Part shown: positions 53,275-63,168 of the stretch, piece by piece | Layout of the letters: every line of letters begins with the position of its first letter | Numbering within the stretch: position 1 is the stretch's first letter | DNA from: Neoceratodus forsteri | Taxonomy: Eukaryota > Chordata > Ceratodontiformes > Ceratodontidae | DNA: 64,000 nt | Direction: 5' to 3' | Assembly (NCBI GenBank): GCA_016271365.2 | Contig: CM057451.1 | Location: forward strand, 372,827,501-372,891,500 | Made by a program: the position numbers and the translations under genes | Notes under the pieces: model-generated | Told to the model about the DNA's origin: nothing | The model's database searches: none | What the model saw: the letters and a program-made list of their open reading frames with translations, nothing else

Positions 53275-53854
53275 AAAACACTTGTATTTTGCCCGGTGGC
53301 GCTGAGATTGGCGCTGGGCGCCACCTGCGCCATGCTGGCGACCGATGTTCGGGCGGGCACGGGTTGCTGTGTGGAGTCGACGAGGAGGGAGATGGATTGG
53401 CGTCCAATGGACTGCTCTCCATCTCTGGGAGGAGTTCAGGCGGCGGTGCTTGCCTGACCCCTAATGAGAGGCTGAGGTCGGTGGCATAGCTACAGAGATT
53501 AAGGGGCGGGACATGGCAGATGCTTGACTGGGGGCACGCGCAGGGCGTCTTGTGCGCAGTTGCTGGCGCCATTGCAGCCATGTCCCGCAGGAGAAAAAAA
53601 AGTGGAAAAAAAAGAAAGAAAGGCACCGGCAGAAGGACGTGCGAGAGTCTTGCAAATGGCCCCGAGAAGGCACCTCCCTGGTATGGATCCGCTGGGTGGT
53701 TGAGTTGCCCCCCACCACCCTGCCATGAAGGGTACCGTCTAAGTACATAAGGGAGGGGTCTGATCTTCGGGACGCGCGGGAAACAGACAGCAGGTTTGCA
53801 GCCGGAGCTCTGGAGGAAAACAGAAGGGGAAAAAAAAAAAAAACACTTGAATTT
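53275..53854 (+). mobile_element. SINE-like retroposon, family G copy 3, with TSDs
   Basis: Direct repeats AAAACACTTGTATTT (53,275-53,289) and AAAACACTTGAATTT (53,840-53,854) differ at one base. The head GCCCGGTGGCGCTGAG is at 53,291, CACCTGCGCCATGCTGGCGA at about 53,322, and TGGACTGCTCTCCATCTCTG at about 53,408. The poly(A) tail is at 53,829-53,843. About 550 bp, GC-rich and noncoding. Plus orientation, opposite to copies 1 and 2. Confidence 0.85.
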
Positions 53855-53950
53855 ATATTTGTTGTTCTTCATGAAAGATTAAATGTCCATTTTCAAAATG
53901 AATTGAAAGCACTTGTACTTTATCACTTTGATACATTATAAAATGGTGAA

Positions 53951-53981
53951 CGTTTTCGGAACCCACGTGTTCCTTTCTCAG
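53951..53981 (-). ncRNA. Degenerate hammerhead-ribozyme-like core
   Basis: The minus strand reads CTGAGAA, a GGAAC...GTTCC stem with a short loop, then GAAAAC. The type core is CUGANGA - stem II - GAAA. Here the conserved G of CUGANGA appears as A. Penelope-like elements are known to carry hammerhead motifs near their ends, which supports the reading. Stem III and the cleavage triplet were not clearly defined, so self-cleavage is not claimed. Confidence 0.4.
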
Positions 53982-53999
53982 ACCATAATACTTTCGAAG

Positions 54000-55085
54000 T
54001 GCTATAAACAGAAACAAATTGTCAATAAATTGATAATATGTAATATAACAAATATCAAAATTGACAATATATTAATATATTTATAACCAGGGGAACACAC
54101 CTGTGCATAACTCCACTAAAATAATAACGTTTTTCCAGGCTGGCACTGGAATAAAATGAATAAAGATGGTTATAAATAATCTAATTCTTTATCGTAGCGC
54201 TTCAGATATAAATATTTTGTTGTTTGAAAGACCCATTAGGCTACCTGGGTTGCTCAATATTATAACTGTGTACAATCCAAATGATAAACCGTTACCATCT
54301 GCAAAATACACAAGCGATGGTAAGAATCTCAAACCCAAAATGCTGTCACATTGCCATTATGTAAGTAGTTGAAGAAACTTCAAAAACAATTTTTTTTATT
54401 ATATTTGAGCTTACCAGTATAAATGTTCATCAAAATAGTGTTATCAGTTACCAAGTTGAGGCACAGACCATAACCAGCGTTATCTACCGCATTACGAAAA
54501 AAAATGACCAGCTTTTACATTTAAACCGTGCCGCCATAAGCTGAGACGCTGAAACTGCCTCTCTTCAGAGGTTCAGGTGAAGGGGCTGGGCTGCTGTATC
54601 ACGCTGCCAGAGAGGTGCGTGATGATGTCACTAAGGTGACTCGCTTAGCAGCCCAGTCTTTAACAGAAATCAACAACTAAAAAAGGTTTTTTGTTGATCC
54701 CCCTTCCTAACAATGCTTTTCAAACCTATAGAGAATAGAAAACAACCAACGTTAGTAGAATGTCACCATTCCCAAACGGGATTTAAGCGAGATTACATAC
54801 ATACTCAACTAGATGTTTTATAGAATTAATGAAATTAGTGGTTCTAGTGGGAATAGAACCAAAGTCACCCAAAAGCTTACATCCTCTTACTAAATGCATT
54901 ATTACAATAGTCAGGAAAACATATCACATCTCATAATAAGAATCAGTGGCTGTAGTGGGACTCGAAACAATAAACCCTAATTTTTAACTATGAATGATGA
55001 AACTAAGTCAGCATACGATTCTAATAATCAAATAATAACAAAAGAAAGTAATAACCAAAAAATGGAGATTATTTGTATAAAAATA
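54000..55085 (-). other. Penelope-like 3' noncoding region
   Basis: No ORF. A GC-rich patch at 54,530-54,660 has CAGAGAGGTGCGTGATGATG and a local inverted repeat (GGGCTGCT with AGCAGCCC). Two segments read like RNA polymerase III B boxes on the minus strand: GGTTCTATTCCC near 54,852-54,863 and GTTTCGAGTCCC near 54,957-54,968. Confidence 0.4.
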
Positions 55086-55424
55086 TTAACGAAAAGATGT
55101 CCAAAATAAATTTTCATTTAAACCATATCTTCTCTGATATGTCCGTAATGTGTAAATCCACCATGCTTCTCTTTGCAAAAGTTTTGTTTCCCAATTCATC
55201 CCTCCTGTGGGTTTCATTACTTTCTCAATCCCAAAAAATTTTAAGCTAGAAATCTGATGATTAGATTGTAAGAAATGTCTAGCTAGTAGAGAACGTTCAT
55301 TGGCTCTTCTGATATTACTCTTGTGTTCGGTGATCCTCACTTTTAATGGTCTTGTAGTTTCCCCTATGTAATACAGGGAACAGGGGCAAATGATGCAATA
55401 TATGACATGATCTGTGGTGGCCAC
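55086..55424 (-). CDS. Penelope-like GIY-YIG endonuclease domain (partial)
   Basis: Open for 112 codons with an authentic stop at 55,086. Motifs: IYCIICPCSLYYIGETTRPL (the CPC and Y-x-G cores of the Penelope-type GIY-YIG), RITEHKSNIRR, ARHFLQSNHQISSLKFFGIE and LLQREAWWIYTLRTYQRRYG, then GLNE. In Penelope-like elements this domain sits at the C-terminus after the RT and nicks target DNA. The RT part is missing: upstream sequence changes to CR1 at about 55,428, so the apparent start is not a real initiation site. No inactivating change is visible in the surviving part. Confidence 0.85.
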   Translation of the reverse strand: MATTDHVIYCIICPCSLYYIGETTRPLKVRITEHKSNIRRANERSLLARHFLQSNHQISSLKFFGIEKVMKPTGGMNWETKLLQREAWWIYTLRTYQRRYGLNENLFWTSFR

Positions 55425-55439
55425 TCCCTTTCCCCAGAT

Positions 55440-56677
55440 CCGTCAGGGCCCTCTATCTCTACCGGTCCTACCCCTTACTCCAGTTTACCCCCTCTCCACC
55501 CGCAAGACATAGCCCCTCATCCCCCTTAGTAAAAACTGAGGCAAAGTACTCATTTAGGACATCTGCCTGTTACCCTGCCCCCTGTGCCCATCCCTCCCCT
55601 GTCCTTAGCCTGCTGAACTGCCTCTTAACTTCCTTTTTCCCCTATGTATCTAAACAACCCACTGTCACCCCTCCGGATCCCATTGTCCAAGGACTGCTTT
55701 TTTGCCTTAGCTGCTCTCACCACCCTGGTGACTCTCTTGGCTGTCAGCTCATATTCCTCCTGATCCCTTTCACTCCTTGAGCACTTGAAGCACCTATAGG
55801 CCACCTTCTTTTCCCTCACCACCTCCTGTACCTCCCGGGTCCACCAGCAGGGTTTTCTGGCCTTACCAAAACTTACGCCTTTCCCTTGCGCAGGATACGA
55901 TAACCTCCTGTATTCCCCTCCTAATGATCCCCCACCTGCTGTCAGCATCCATATCTGGCCTTATCCTGTCCAGACGATCTCTAAGGATCCTTCCCATCTC
56001 CCTAAATTTGGTTACTACTGTCCTTGTTTGGCTACCCCCCCCCCCCAGGTCCAGGAAGAACCAGACTATGGCGTGATCGCTCCCCACCAATGGGTCACTC
56101 ACCTCTAGGCCCCTAATCTGATCACTGTCTACCAGGACTACGTCCATTGTGCAGGCCTCCCTAGTTGACTCACCCACCTGTTGTGTCAGAAACGCATCCT
56201 GGAAGACATCCAACAGCCTCTGGCCCCTGGTGACGTCATAGTCCCCCAGTCTGCCCCTGGCATGTTGAGGTCCCCCATTACCACTACCCTTCCCTTTCCC
56301 AATCTACAGTGTCCCTCGAGATTTGCCACCAAACTTTCTTCCAGAACCTCCGCCAGTGCTGGTGGTCTGTATACAACTCCAACCTTTATTCTCTTACCCC
56401 TCTGCATCAGCAAGGTGACCCAAATAGCCTCCACATTCCCCTCTGCCTCCTCTACCCCGCTAATACCCACGCCATTTCTGACTAACAGTGCTACATGACC
56501 CCCTTTCCCTCCCCCGTCTTTTCTGAACATAGTATAGCCCTCCAGATTTAGGTCCCACTCGTGCCCTTGAGTGGCCCAGGTCTCAGTGACTGCTGCCACA
56601 TCTACCTCCCCCTCAACTAGCATCGCCTGGAGCCAAGGCATTTTATTTCCTAAGCTCCTGGCATTTATCAGAACCAC
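55440..56677 (-). pseudogene. CR1-E ORF2: endonuclease and linker
   Basis: N to C: VLINARSLGNKMPWLQAML, VDVAAVTETWATQGHEWDLN, HVALLVRNGVGI and VGVVYRPPA, then VVVMGDLNMPGADWG (GDxN active-site box, about 56,235-56,280). After a frame change near 56,205: DVFQDAFLTQQVGEST, TMDVVLVDSDQIRGLEV, DPLVGSDHAIVWFFLD (SDH box, about 56,060-56,090). The linker at 55,640-55,950 has KPCWWTREVQEVVREKKVAY and LDNGIRRGDSGLFRYIG. Catalytic E, D and SDH residues are present. The homopolymer C-run at 56,034-56,046 and other shifts disrupt the frame. RT missing. Confidence 0.85.
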
Positions 56678-58290
56678 TCTCCACCCTTTTCCCTCCTCTC
56701 CTTTCTCCCCTTTGAACTCCCATTTCTGAACTCCTGCACCCTACCTGGTGACCCATTTCCATATCTCCCTAGCCCCCTAGAGGAGTGACCACCATGTCCC
56801 CCATTTATCGTACCTGCTGGCACTGCCCCTTTTTTGATCCCTCCCCCCTTCACAAGTTTAAACCCCACCTTTCACTAAATGAAGCCAGCAAGTTTCAGCT
56901 TAAGGATTTCCTTTCCCTCCAAATTCAGGTGGAGACTGTACCTAGCGTAAAGCCCCTTATCCTCCCAGGTCTCCCCCAGTCCCCGACCAGGCCATATCCC
57001 AATTCCCCACACCACTCCCTAAGCCACTGATTTATCTCCCTAACCATCTTCTTTTCCCCACTAGCCCCTAGCACTGGCAGGATTTCCGAAAAGGAGATCT
57101 TACAGCCTATGGAAAGGCATACCCTGGCCAACTCCCAGAACCTTACCTGAATTTCTAGTTCACTATTACCATTTATGTCATTCATCCGCAAGTGCACTAG
57201 AATGTCCAGGGTCCCCCCCCCCGCATTCCCTTGCCAGTGAATACAACTCATGCATGGCCATGTGCACCGTCAGGCCTTGGTAACATTTGGTTCTGATCAG
57301 ACAGGTTTTACCGTCCCGCTGCCCCTCCCACTGGATGCCTCTGATCATGGAGTCCCCCAACAGCAGTACTCTAACCTTCCCCTTGCCTCCCTGTTCATCC
57401 ATCGGGTTTCCCCTCCTTCCATGCCCCTCCTCATCCCTTCATCGGGGTTCTCCCTCCAACCGGCTCTTCGCACCTCTCACAATCTGGGTGTCGAAGGTAA
57501 CCCCTTCACCATTTTCCCTGGTCACCTCCTCTACCCATGCCCTGGCCTTCTTTATCCCCCCACCAGAGTACCTTTCTCTGCATCTCTTTCCCCACTCTTT
57601 ACTAATCCATCCAATCCGTTTGCCTACTTGGCTTTCTGCTTGCTACTGTCCCGTTTACATCCTGTACCTTCCTGCCTGTCGTGCTCCCCTGTTCCATACC
57701 ATCAGCCTCCTCCTTGTTCCCCTAATCCTCCTTTTCTTCTCTCCCTACCCCCTTCCCCATCCTGTCCGGGTCCACTTTTATTGCTCCCTTGCTAGCCATC
57801 CCTGCCCCCTCCCCCTCCCTTCTACCAATGGGTGTAGAGGGTTAAAACAACTGGTGAGTTTCAGCCCATCCCAGTGCCCCCGCCCTACAACCCCTCTTAG
57901 TTTCCTTGGACACCCCAGCCTCCTGCCTACTGCTGTGGAAATTTCCATCTTTGGGCCCTACCTGGCAGGGTCTCCTAGAGCTCCCTGTGTACCCCTTCCT
58001 CCTCCCCTAGTGTGAGCAGCTCTCTTCAACCCTCCCCAACTTGGGAGGCCCCAGCACCTAGTGGTTCCATGTAGGTGACTGCTTGCTTCCTACCTCTCAA
58101 TCCCCCAGCTGCCTTCGGATCCCTCCACCTCCTCCTTGAGCTATGCCAGCAGGTAGCACACTGGGCATCCCCCAAACTTCCAAGCTCAGTCCAGTATCAT
58201 GGCCGCATCACACCCTGTGCACCCAACCACCCGACCAAAGATACCTGCTCTAGTGATATGCGGTCCCTTCCCTATCATCACAGCAGTCTT
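56660..58290 (-). pseudogene. CR1-E ORF1 with SGNH esterase domain
   Basis: CR1-type ORF1 commonly carries a GDSL/SGNH esterase. Here VRVLLLGDSMIRGIQWEG (GDS block, about 57,340-57,375), LDILVHLRMNDINGNSELE (ND block, about 57,140-57,200), and ISFSEILPVLGA, INQWLREWCGELGYGLVGD (about 56,990-57,090) are visible. The final DG-x-H block is degraded near 56,945. A C-run at 57,211-57,221 causes a frameshift. Further upstream, LKEEVEGSEGSWGIERK at about 58,090-58,140 matches the coiled Leu/Glu stretch that follows the Cys region in CR1 ORF1. It ends near 56,668 and overlaps the start of ORF2. Confidence 0.72.
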
Positions 58291-58721
58291 CCCTAGGCCA
58301 AATTACCAACTCGGTGGCTATACAGTTTCTTGAGCTACCAGTACCTATACCTAGATGATCCCCCCCATACAGCATGCATACTTTGAAACTTGCAACGTTT
58401 GAGTGGCTGAACTTTCCCCCACCTGACTATTAGCCTCAAGAACTGGCTCACAGGGGAAGTTTGCAACTCCCCAAGTTCCTTCCTCCCAGCCTTTAAACCC
58501 AACCGCCAGTGGCTCTTCCATATTTAAGAAAGGCGAATACAAGAGGTGGGTGGGAGAGCTTTCCCACAAAGATTTTAAGGAGTTAGGCCAAATTTAAAAC
58601 ACAACAGCAAAACTTACAAAAACCTGTGACAAAAAAGATAAATAAGCTCTCCAGAACCTCACCACATCTTCAAAATTCCACTGCTAATTCTGCCCACAGC
58701 AAGAAGATTATACACACAAGT

Positions 58722-59030
58722 ACTGTTTTTTTTTTTTTCCATATTACTTTTTTCCGTTCTTGTTTTTCCGTTTTCTCCCCCTACACCCCTCCCCTTCGCA
58801 GCATGAATTTGCATGTGTGGAGGAATGCGCACGTCAGGTAACTGTACTTCTGTGTCTCCCAACCTCTGACCTCCACTAGGGGCAGCCAAGGAGCAGGACA
58901 ACTCCTCCCCCCTTCCCAGGAGAGGAGAGCAGTCCTTCAAACGTTCGCTCCTCTCCCTCCCCGCTGATCAAGGCAACCTGAGGTCGCTCACGACCCCAGG
59001 TCACTGGTGTGGCTCGAGGTGTCAGTGACA
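58722..59030 (-). mobile_element. SINE-like retroposon, family G copy 4 (tentative)
   Basis: A T-run at 58,725-58,738 followed by TTTTCCGTTTTCTCCCCC and GCATGTGTGGAGGAATGCGC parallels copy 2 (TTTTTCTCCCCATC, GCATGTGTGTGGAGGCACGC). A short direct repeat, ACAAGT, occurs at both sides (about 58,716 and 59,028). The head is too diverged to be certain. Confidence 0.45.
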
Positions 59031-59785
59031 AGTCTCCTTTTAATAAAAAATCAAATGGGCTTGTAAGTACCCTTTTCGGAGACGTATTTCCAGCCTGTAC
59101 ACAGCTTATCTGGAGCCCTGCTTGTGCGTATTGAGTGTGAACCTGGTCAGTTGTCTGCCATGACCTCCCTACTGATGTCAGAGGGTCTGAAGAAAAGAGA
59201 AACCCCTTGTTCTTCATTGATCAGCGGTCTGCCATGACCACCAACTGATATAAGGATCTTGGGACTGCATCTAGCCTGGCGGTCTGTTACAACCTTTCCA
59301 AGGCAATCAAATTCTCAGTTCAGGGGACGAGGAGCTTCCTCTGTTGAAAGTAAAGGTCCTTTGTTCCTCCTAGAAGCGCTTGCCTTCATTCCACTCTAGT
59401 GCACTTGTTCCTTTGTGACCCCCTTCTTGTGTGCACTACATTGCTTTTGAAAGCAAACTAACAGGTCATCCTTTACAGCCGCTACAAAGGTTAGCCAGAC
59501 TAATACTTTGAAAAAAACCCTGGCCAGGGCTATAGAGCTTTAAAATTCTTTGCCCAAAGTTTAGAATTGTATGTCCTTACCATAAGAACCTTAGAATGTT
59601 TGCACTCTCGTAGAGTTTCAGAATTTCATATAAGTCATAGAGCCTGATATCCTTGACACCCACTTAAAGTATAGTAACTTTATAAAGTTCAGCATTTTTT
59701 GACATTGCTCATGTAATTAGCTTCCTGTTACTGCATTTCCAGTGGTCCAGTCTGTATGTATCCTGTCGTGACACTTGCACTGCTA
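59031..59785. other. No recognisable gene
   Basis: Unassigned sequence before the Tc1 transposon. Confidence 0.45.
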
Positions 59786-60008
59786 CAGTGGCGTGAAAAA
59801 GTATTTGCCCCCTTCTTGATTTTCTCTATTATTGCATATTTGTCACACTGGATGTTTTCAGGTCTTTAGACAAAATGTAATATTAGATAAAGGGAACCTG
59901 AGTGAACAAATAACATTTGTTTTTTTTTTTTTTACTTATTTCATTTATTTAAAGAAAAAAGTTAACCAACACCAACTGGCACTGTGTGATAAAGTAATTG
60001 CCCCCCTA
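59784..60008 (+). repeat. Tc1 left IR/DR
   Basis: Outer direct repeat CAGTGGCGTGAAAAAGTATT, then TGCCCCCTT, at 59,786-59,815. The inner version CACTGTGTGATAAAGTAATT, then GCCCCCCT, is at 59,980-60,008. A T-run at 59,919-59,934 lies in between. Confidence 0.85.
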
Positions 60009-61418
60009 GTTAAATCAACCCAAATTAAAGGGATAATTAGAGTCAGCTGACTGAACACAGCCAGGCTTGATTACAGCCAGCCCTGCTCAATATAAACCTC
60101 ACTTATTTTGACCCTTACCATCAGAGTCACGTTGCCAGCACAAAGATCCAACAAGCACATTATGTCATGATCAAAGGAAGTTCCTGAAAAGATCAGAAAA
60201 AAAGCTGTTGCTATCTATCAGTCTGGAAAGGGTTGCAAAGCTATTTCTAAGGCTCTGGGACTCCATCGAACCACAGTGAGAGCCATAATTTACAAATGGA
60301 GAACACTTAAAACAGTAGTGATTCTTCCCAGGAGTGGGCGGCCTGCCAAAATTACTCCAAGGGCGCAGCGTAAAATCATCCAGGATGTCTCAAAGGATCC
60401 TAAAACAACATCCAAAGAACTGCAGGCTTCTCTTGCCTCAGCTAAGGTCAGTGTTCATGACTCCACAATCAGAAAGAGACTGGGCAAAAATGGGCTTCAT
60501 GGGAGAGTAAGTAGCAAGGCGGAAACCACTGCTAACCAAGAAGAACATAAATGCTCATCTCTCATTTGCCAAGAAGCACCTGGATGATCCACAAGCTTTT
60601 TGGGAAAATGTTCTATGGACAGATGAGTCCAAAGTGGAACTTTTTGGACGACATGGATCCCATTATGTCCGGCGTAAAGCAAACACAGGATTTCACAGTG
60701 AGAACATCATACCAACAGTCAAACATGGTGGTGGTAGTGTGATGGTGTGAGGATGCTTTGCTGCCTCAGGACCTGGACGACTTGCCATAATTGAAGGAAC
60801 CATGAATTCTGCTCTGTACCAGAAAATTCTTAAGGAGAATGTCCGGTCATCCGTCAGTCAGCTGAAGATGAAGCATAGTTGGGTCATGCAGCAAGACAAC
60901 GATCCAAAACACAAAAGCAAGTCCACATCAGAATGGCCGAAAAGAAGTAAAATTAAAGTTTTGGAGTGGCCTAGTCAAAGTCCAGACCTAAACCCAATAG
61001 AGATGCTGTGGCAGGACCTGAAACGAGCAGTTCATGCTCGAAAACCTACCAATGTTACTGAATTAAAGCAGTTCTGCGAGGAAGAGTGGGCTAAAATTCC
61101 TCCACAGCGATGTGAAAGACTGATACTGAATTACAGGAAGCGTTTGGCTGCAGTCATTGCAGCTAAAGGTGGTGTAACCAGTTATCAAGTGTAATGGGAC
61201 AATTACTTTTTCACACAGTGCCAGTTGGTGTTGGTTAACCGTTTTCATTAAATAAATGGAATAAGTAAAAAAAAAAAAAAAAAAAAAGTGTGATTTGTTC
61301 ACTCATGTTCCCTTTATCTAATATTACATTTTGTCTAAAGACCTGAAAACATCCAGTGTGACAAATATGCAATAATAGAGAAAATCAGGAAGGGGGCAAA
61401 TACTTTTTCACGCCACTG
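59786..61418 (+). mobile_element. Tc1-family DNA transposon
   Basis: 1,633 bp flanked by TA at 59,784-59,785 and 61,419-61,420. Termini CAGTGGCGTGAAAAAGTATT and AATACTTTTTCACGCCACTG are perfect inverted copies. The inverted repeats reach about 220 bp and each contains an inner near-repeat of the end, an IR/DR arrangement (see the TIR entries). The single transposase gene lies between them. Few differences between TIRs and few coding lesions suggest a fairly recent insertion. Confidence 0.95.
60164..61194 (+). pseudogene. Tc1 transposase (one frameshift, nonsense codons)
   Basis: DD34E transposase of about 340 codons that excises and inserts the element at TA sites. Start region ATG 60,164 with a TGA two codons later, then SKEVPEKIRKKAVAIYQSGK. 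Helix-turn-helix: CKAISKALGLHRTTVRAIIY. Second HTH and linker GRPAKITPRAQRKI. A +1 frameshift at about 60,512, after GRVS. Catalytic core: LWTDESKVELFGRHG (first Asp, about 60,616), a TGA for Trp at about 60,747 (VMV-stop-GCF), HSWVMQQDNDPKHKSKS (second Asp, about 60,898) and SPDLNPIEMLWQDLK (Glu, about 60,990). It ends at TAA 61,192. The DDE residues are intact. Only about three lesions separate it from an open frame. Confidence 0.92.
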
Positions 61419-61420
61419 TA
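61195..61420 (-). repeat. Tc1 right IR/DR
   Basis: Inner repeat ACAATTACTTTTTCACACAG at 61,199-61,218. Outer repeat GGGGGCAAATACTTTTTCAC, then GCCACTG, at 61,392-61,418. An A-run at 61,268-61,287 mirrors the left T-run. Confidence 0.85.
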
Positions 61421-61955
61421 TATAATAAAGAACCTTCTGACTGCATCTAAAGTTGTGCCTGCCTCTCCTTGCAAGTCAGACATCCATCAGGTCTGAGTGA
61501 ACAAAAACAAACCCATAGTCCCTCTGATGTACCGCTCAATGCTGAAATAAAAGGAAGATACCATACCTGTAACATAAAGTGGCAACTTTCAGCACCAATA
61601 CCACCCCAGGACATGTACACACAGCTCCCTAACCGCCCAATCACGGCAGCCCATGGGGCTCCTCATGAGCTCTACCACTTATCCTGCTCTTTGTGCTTTT
61701 AACAAATAAAGATAAAACCACTCCACAGTGGAGGGGTCGTCCATTCCATCAGAGAAGGACCGAGGGGCAGGGACATTTTGCAGTGTTGACAAACTGTATG
61801 GTAAAGAATAAAAGTACTGTAGAACAACTTTACAAAATCTTGCCTTTTCTAGAAACTAGTTCCATTTGAAAGAAGACATTTAACACCACTGTGCCCCTCC
61901 CTTTGCAAATATAGTTCAGTTTGTTCCCTGATATATAACTCATTCACCTAACCAG
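61421..61955. other. No recognisable gene
   Basis: Unassigned stretch between Tc1 and CR1-F. Confidence 0.45.
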
Positions 61956-63168
61956 AACTTGGAGGACAATTTACAGATAAAAGAAATGCAGTGAGAAAGG
62001 CATCTACCCCTGTGGAAGGGAGGCAAGAGGTTGAAATAAAAAAAAAGTAGTGGTGGAAATGGGATAGACACAGGAAGGGAGGCAAGAGAAGGGTATCTAG
62101 CCAGCATCCAAACTAATATGGACACTAACCAGAGGTGGGAGGTCATAAAACTGGGGAATGAGGAGGCAACCAAAACCTGCACCAGGGTGCAGAGTAAGAG
62201 AGCTAGGGCCAAGAACCCAGATGGCTGAGCAAGGGAGTCAAGGAGAAAGGAAGAAATAAAAGAGCCACCTTTAGGAGGTCCAAAAAAATAGGGAGGGGGA
62301 GGACAGAGAAGATTACCTGAAGGAATCGAAGCAGGTGATGAAGGCAGTAAGGGCAGCCAAGACATCTAAGGAGCTCAGGCCAGCGCAAGGCATCAAGAAG
62401 GGGGAGAAGGAATTATTCAGGTATATCAGGAAGAAAAGAAGTTTTAGGGGCAAAATTGTAAGGATTGAGAGGGATGGGGTGGGTGGAAAAAGGGGCAGAG
62501 CAGGCAGAAGTGCTCAACGAGTACTTCTGCTCAGTGTTTATCAAAGAGAAAGGAGGGGTGCTACCAAAGGGGGAGGACAGATGGGGGAATCACAGAGGTC
62601 AGGGTACTGGTGGGCCTGAGGGCACTGATGGTGGACAAGGTGCCAGGGCTGGATGGCATTCACCCCAGGGTACTGAGAGAGCCGACAGTAATCTTGGCAG
62701 GCCTGTTCAATGCCTCCCTGTTCTCAGGAAGTGCACCTCAGGACTAGAGGATAGCTCCAGTGGTACCCCTCCATAAGAGTGGTCCCATAGACGAACCGGG
62801 AAACTACAGGCTGGTAAGCCTCACATCCATCGTGGGAAAACTAATGGAGACAATCCTGAAGGAGAGGCTGGTGTCCCTTCTAGAGAACAATGGGCTGCAG
62901 GACGTTGGGCAGCATGGGTCTGTCACGGGCAGATCCCGTCAAACCAACCTGGTGGATTACTATGACTGGGTAACTAGACAATTGGACAAGGGCCATGCAG
63001 TGGATGTCCTGTTTCTGGACTTCAGTAAGGCATTTGACTCTGTGCCACATGGGGGCTGGGTGGTAAGCTGGCAGGTACAGGTGTAGGGGCGACATTGGTG
63101 GGATGGGTAGTAAACCAATTACAGGGAAGGTAGCAGAGGGTGGTGGTGGTGGGAAGGGAGCTCTCATC
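61956..63168 (+). pseudogene. CR1-F LINE ORF2: linker and first half of RT
   Basis: Linker at about 62,330-62,440 (MMKAVRAAKTSKELRPA, KELFRYIRKKRS). Then EVLNEYFCSVFIKEKGG (about 62,500-62,550), MVPLHKSGPIDEPGNYRLVS (about 62,760), LTSIVGKLMETILKERLVSL, QDVGQHGSVTGRSRQTNLVD (the GFrxgRs-type box), and VDVLFLDFSKAFDSVPHGG (about 63,002-63,058). RT text continues in another frame as LVGWVVNQLQGR to about 63,160. It stops at the join with CR1-G, so the YADD box and 3' end are missing. Confidence 0.85.

Larger units (their letters stand above)
53855..55428 (-). mobile_element. Penelope-like element, 5'-truncated 3' part
   Basis: Contains the GIY-YIG endonuclease end of the protein (55,086-55,424) and about 1.2 kb of downstream sequence. 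The latter carries the hammerhead-like motif at 53,951-53,981. It abuts CR1-E sequence at about 55,428. The downstream limit is uncertain, and SINE-like copy 3 lies at the far side. Confidence 0.65.
55429..58560 (-). mobile_element. CR1-E LINE (5' UTR to linker, 3' half missing)
   Basis: Minus-strand CR1 with ORF1 (about 58,290-56,670) and ORF2 endonuclease plus linker (56,677-55,440). The RT and 3' end are absent, and the element runs into the Penelope-like fragment. The 5' limit near 58,560 is estimated from the loss of coding-type sequence. Related copies in the window: 63,169-64,000 shares long stretches of ORF1 tail and endonuclease. Confidence 0.75.

Noticed and set aside
53273..53872. 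199-codon minus-strand frame over SINE-like copy 3
   Set aside because: Lies antisense to a retroposon bounded by target-site duplications and is not conserved in the other copies.
55240..55270. CTGATGATTAGA as a hammerhead start
   Set aside because: It falls inside the GIY-YIG coding region on the opposite strand and has no stem II or GAAA partner.
57250..58015. Long plus-strand frames (181 and 242 codons) rich in Pro/Ser/Leu
   Set aside because: Antisense to CR1-E ORF1. The codon composition reflects the purine-rich sense strand.
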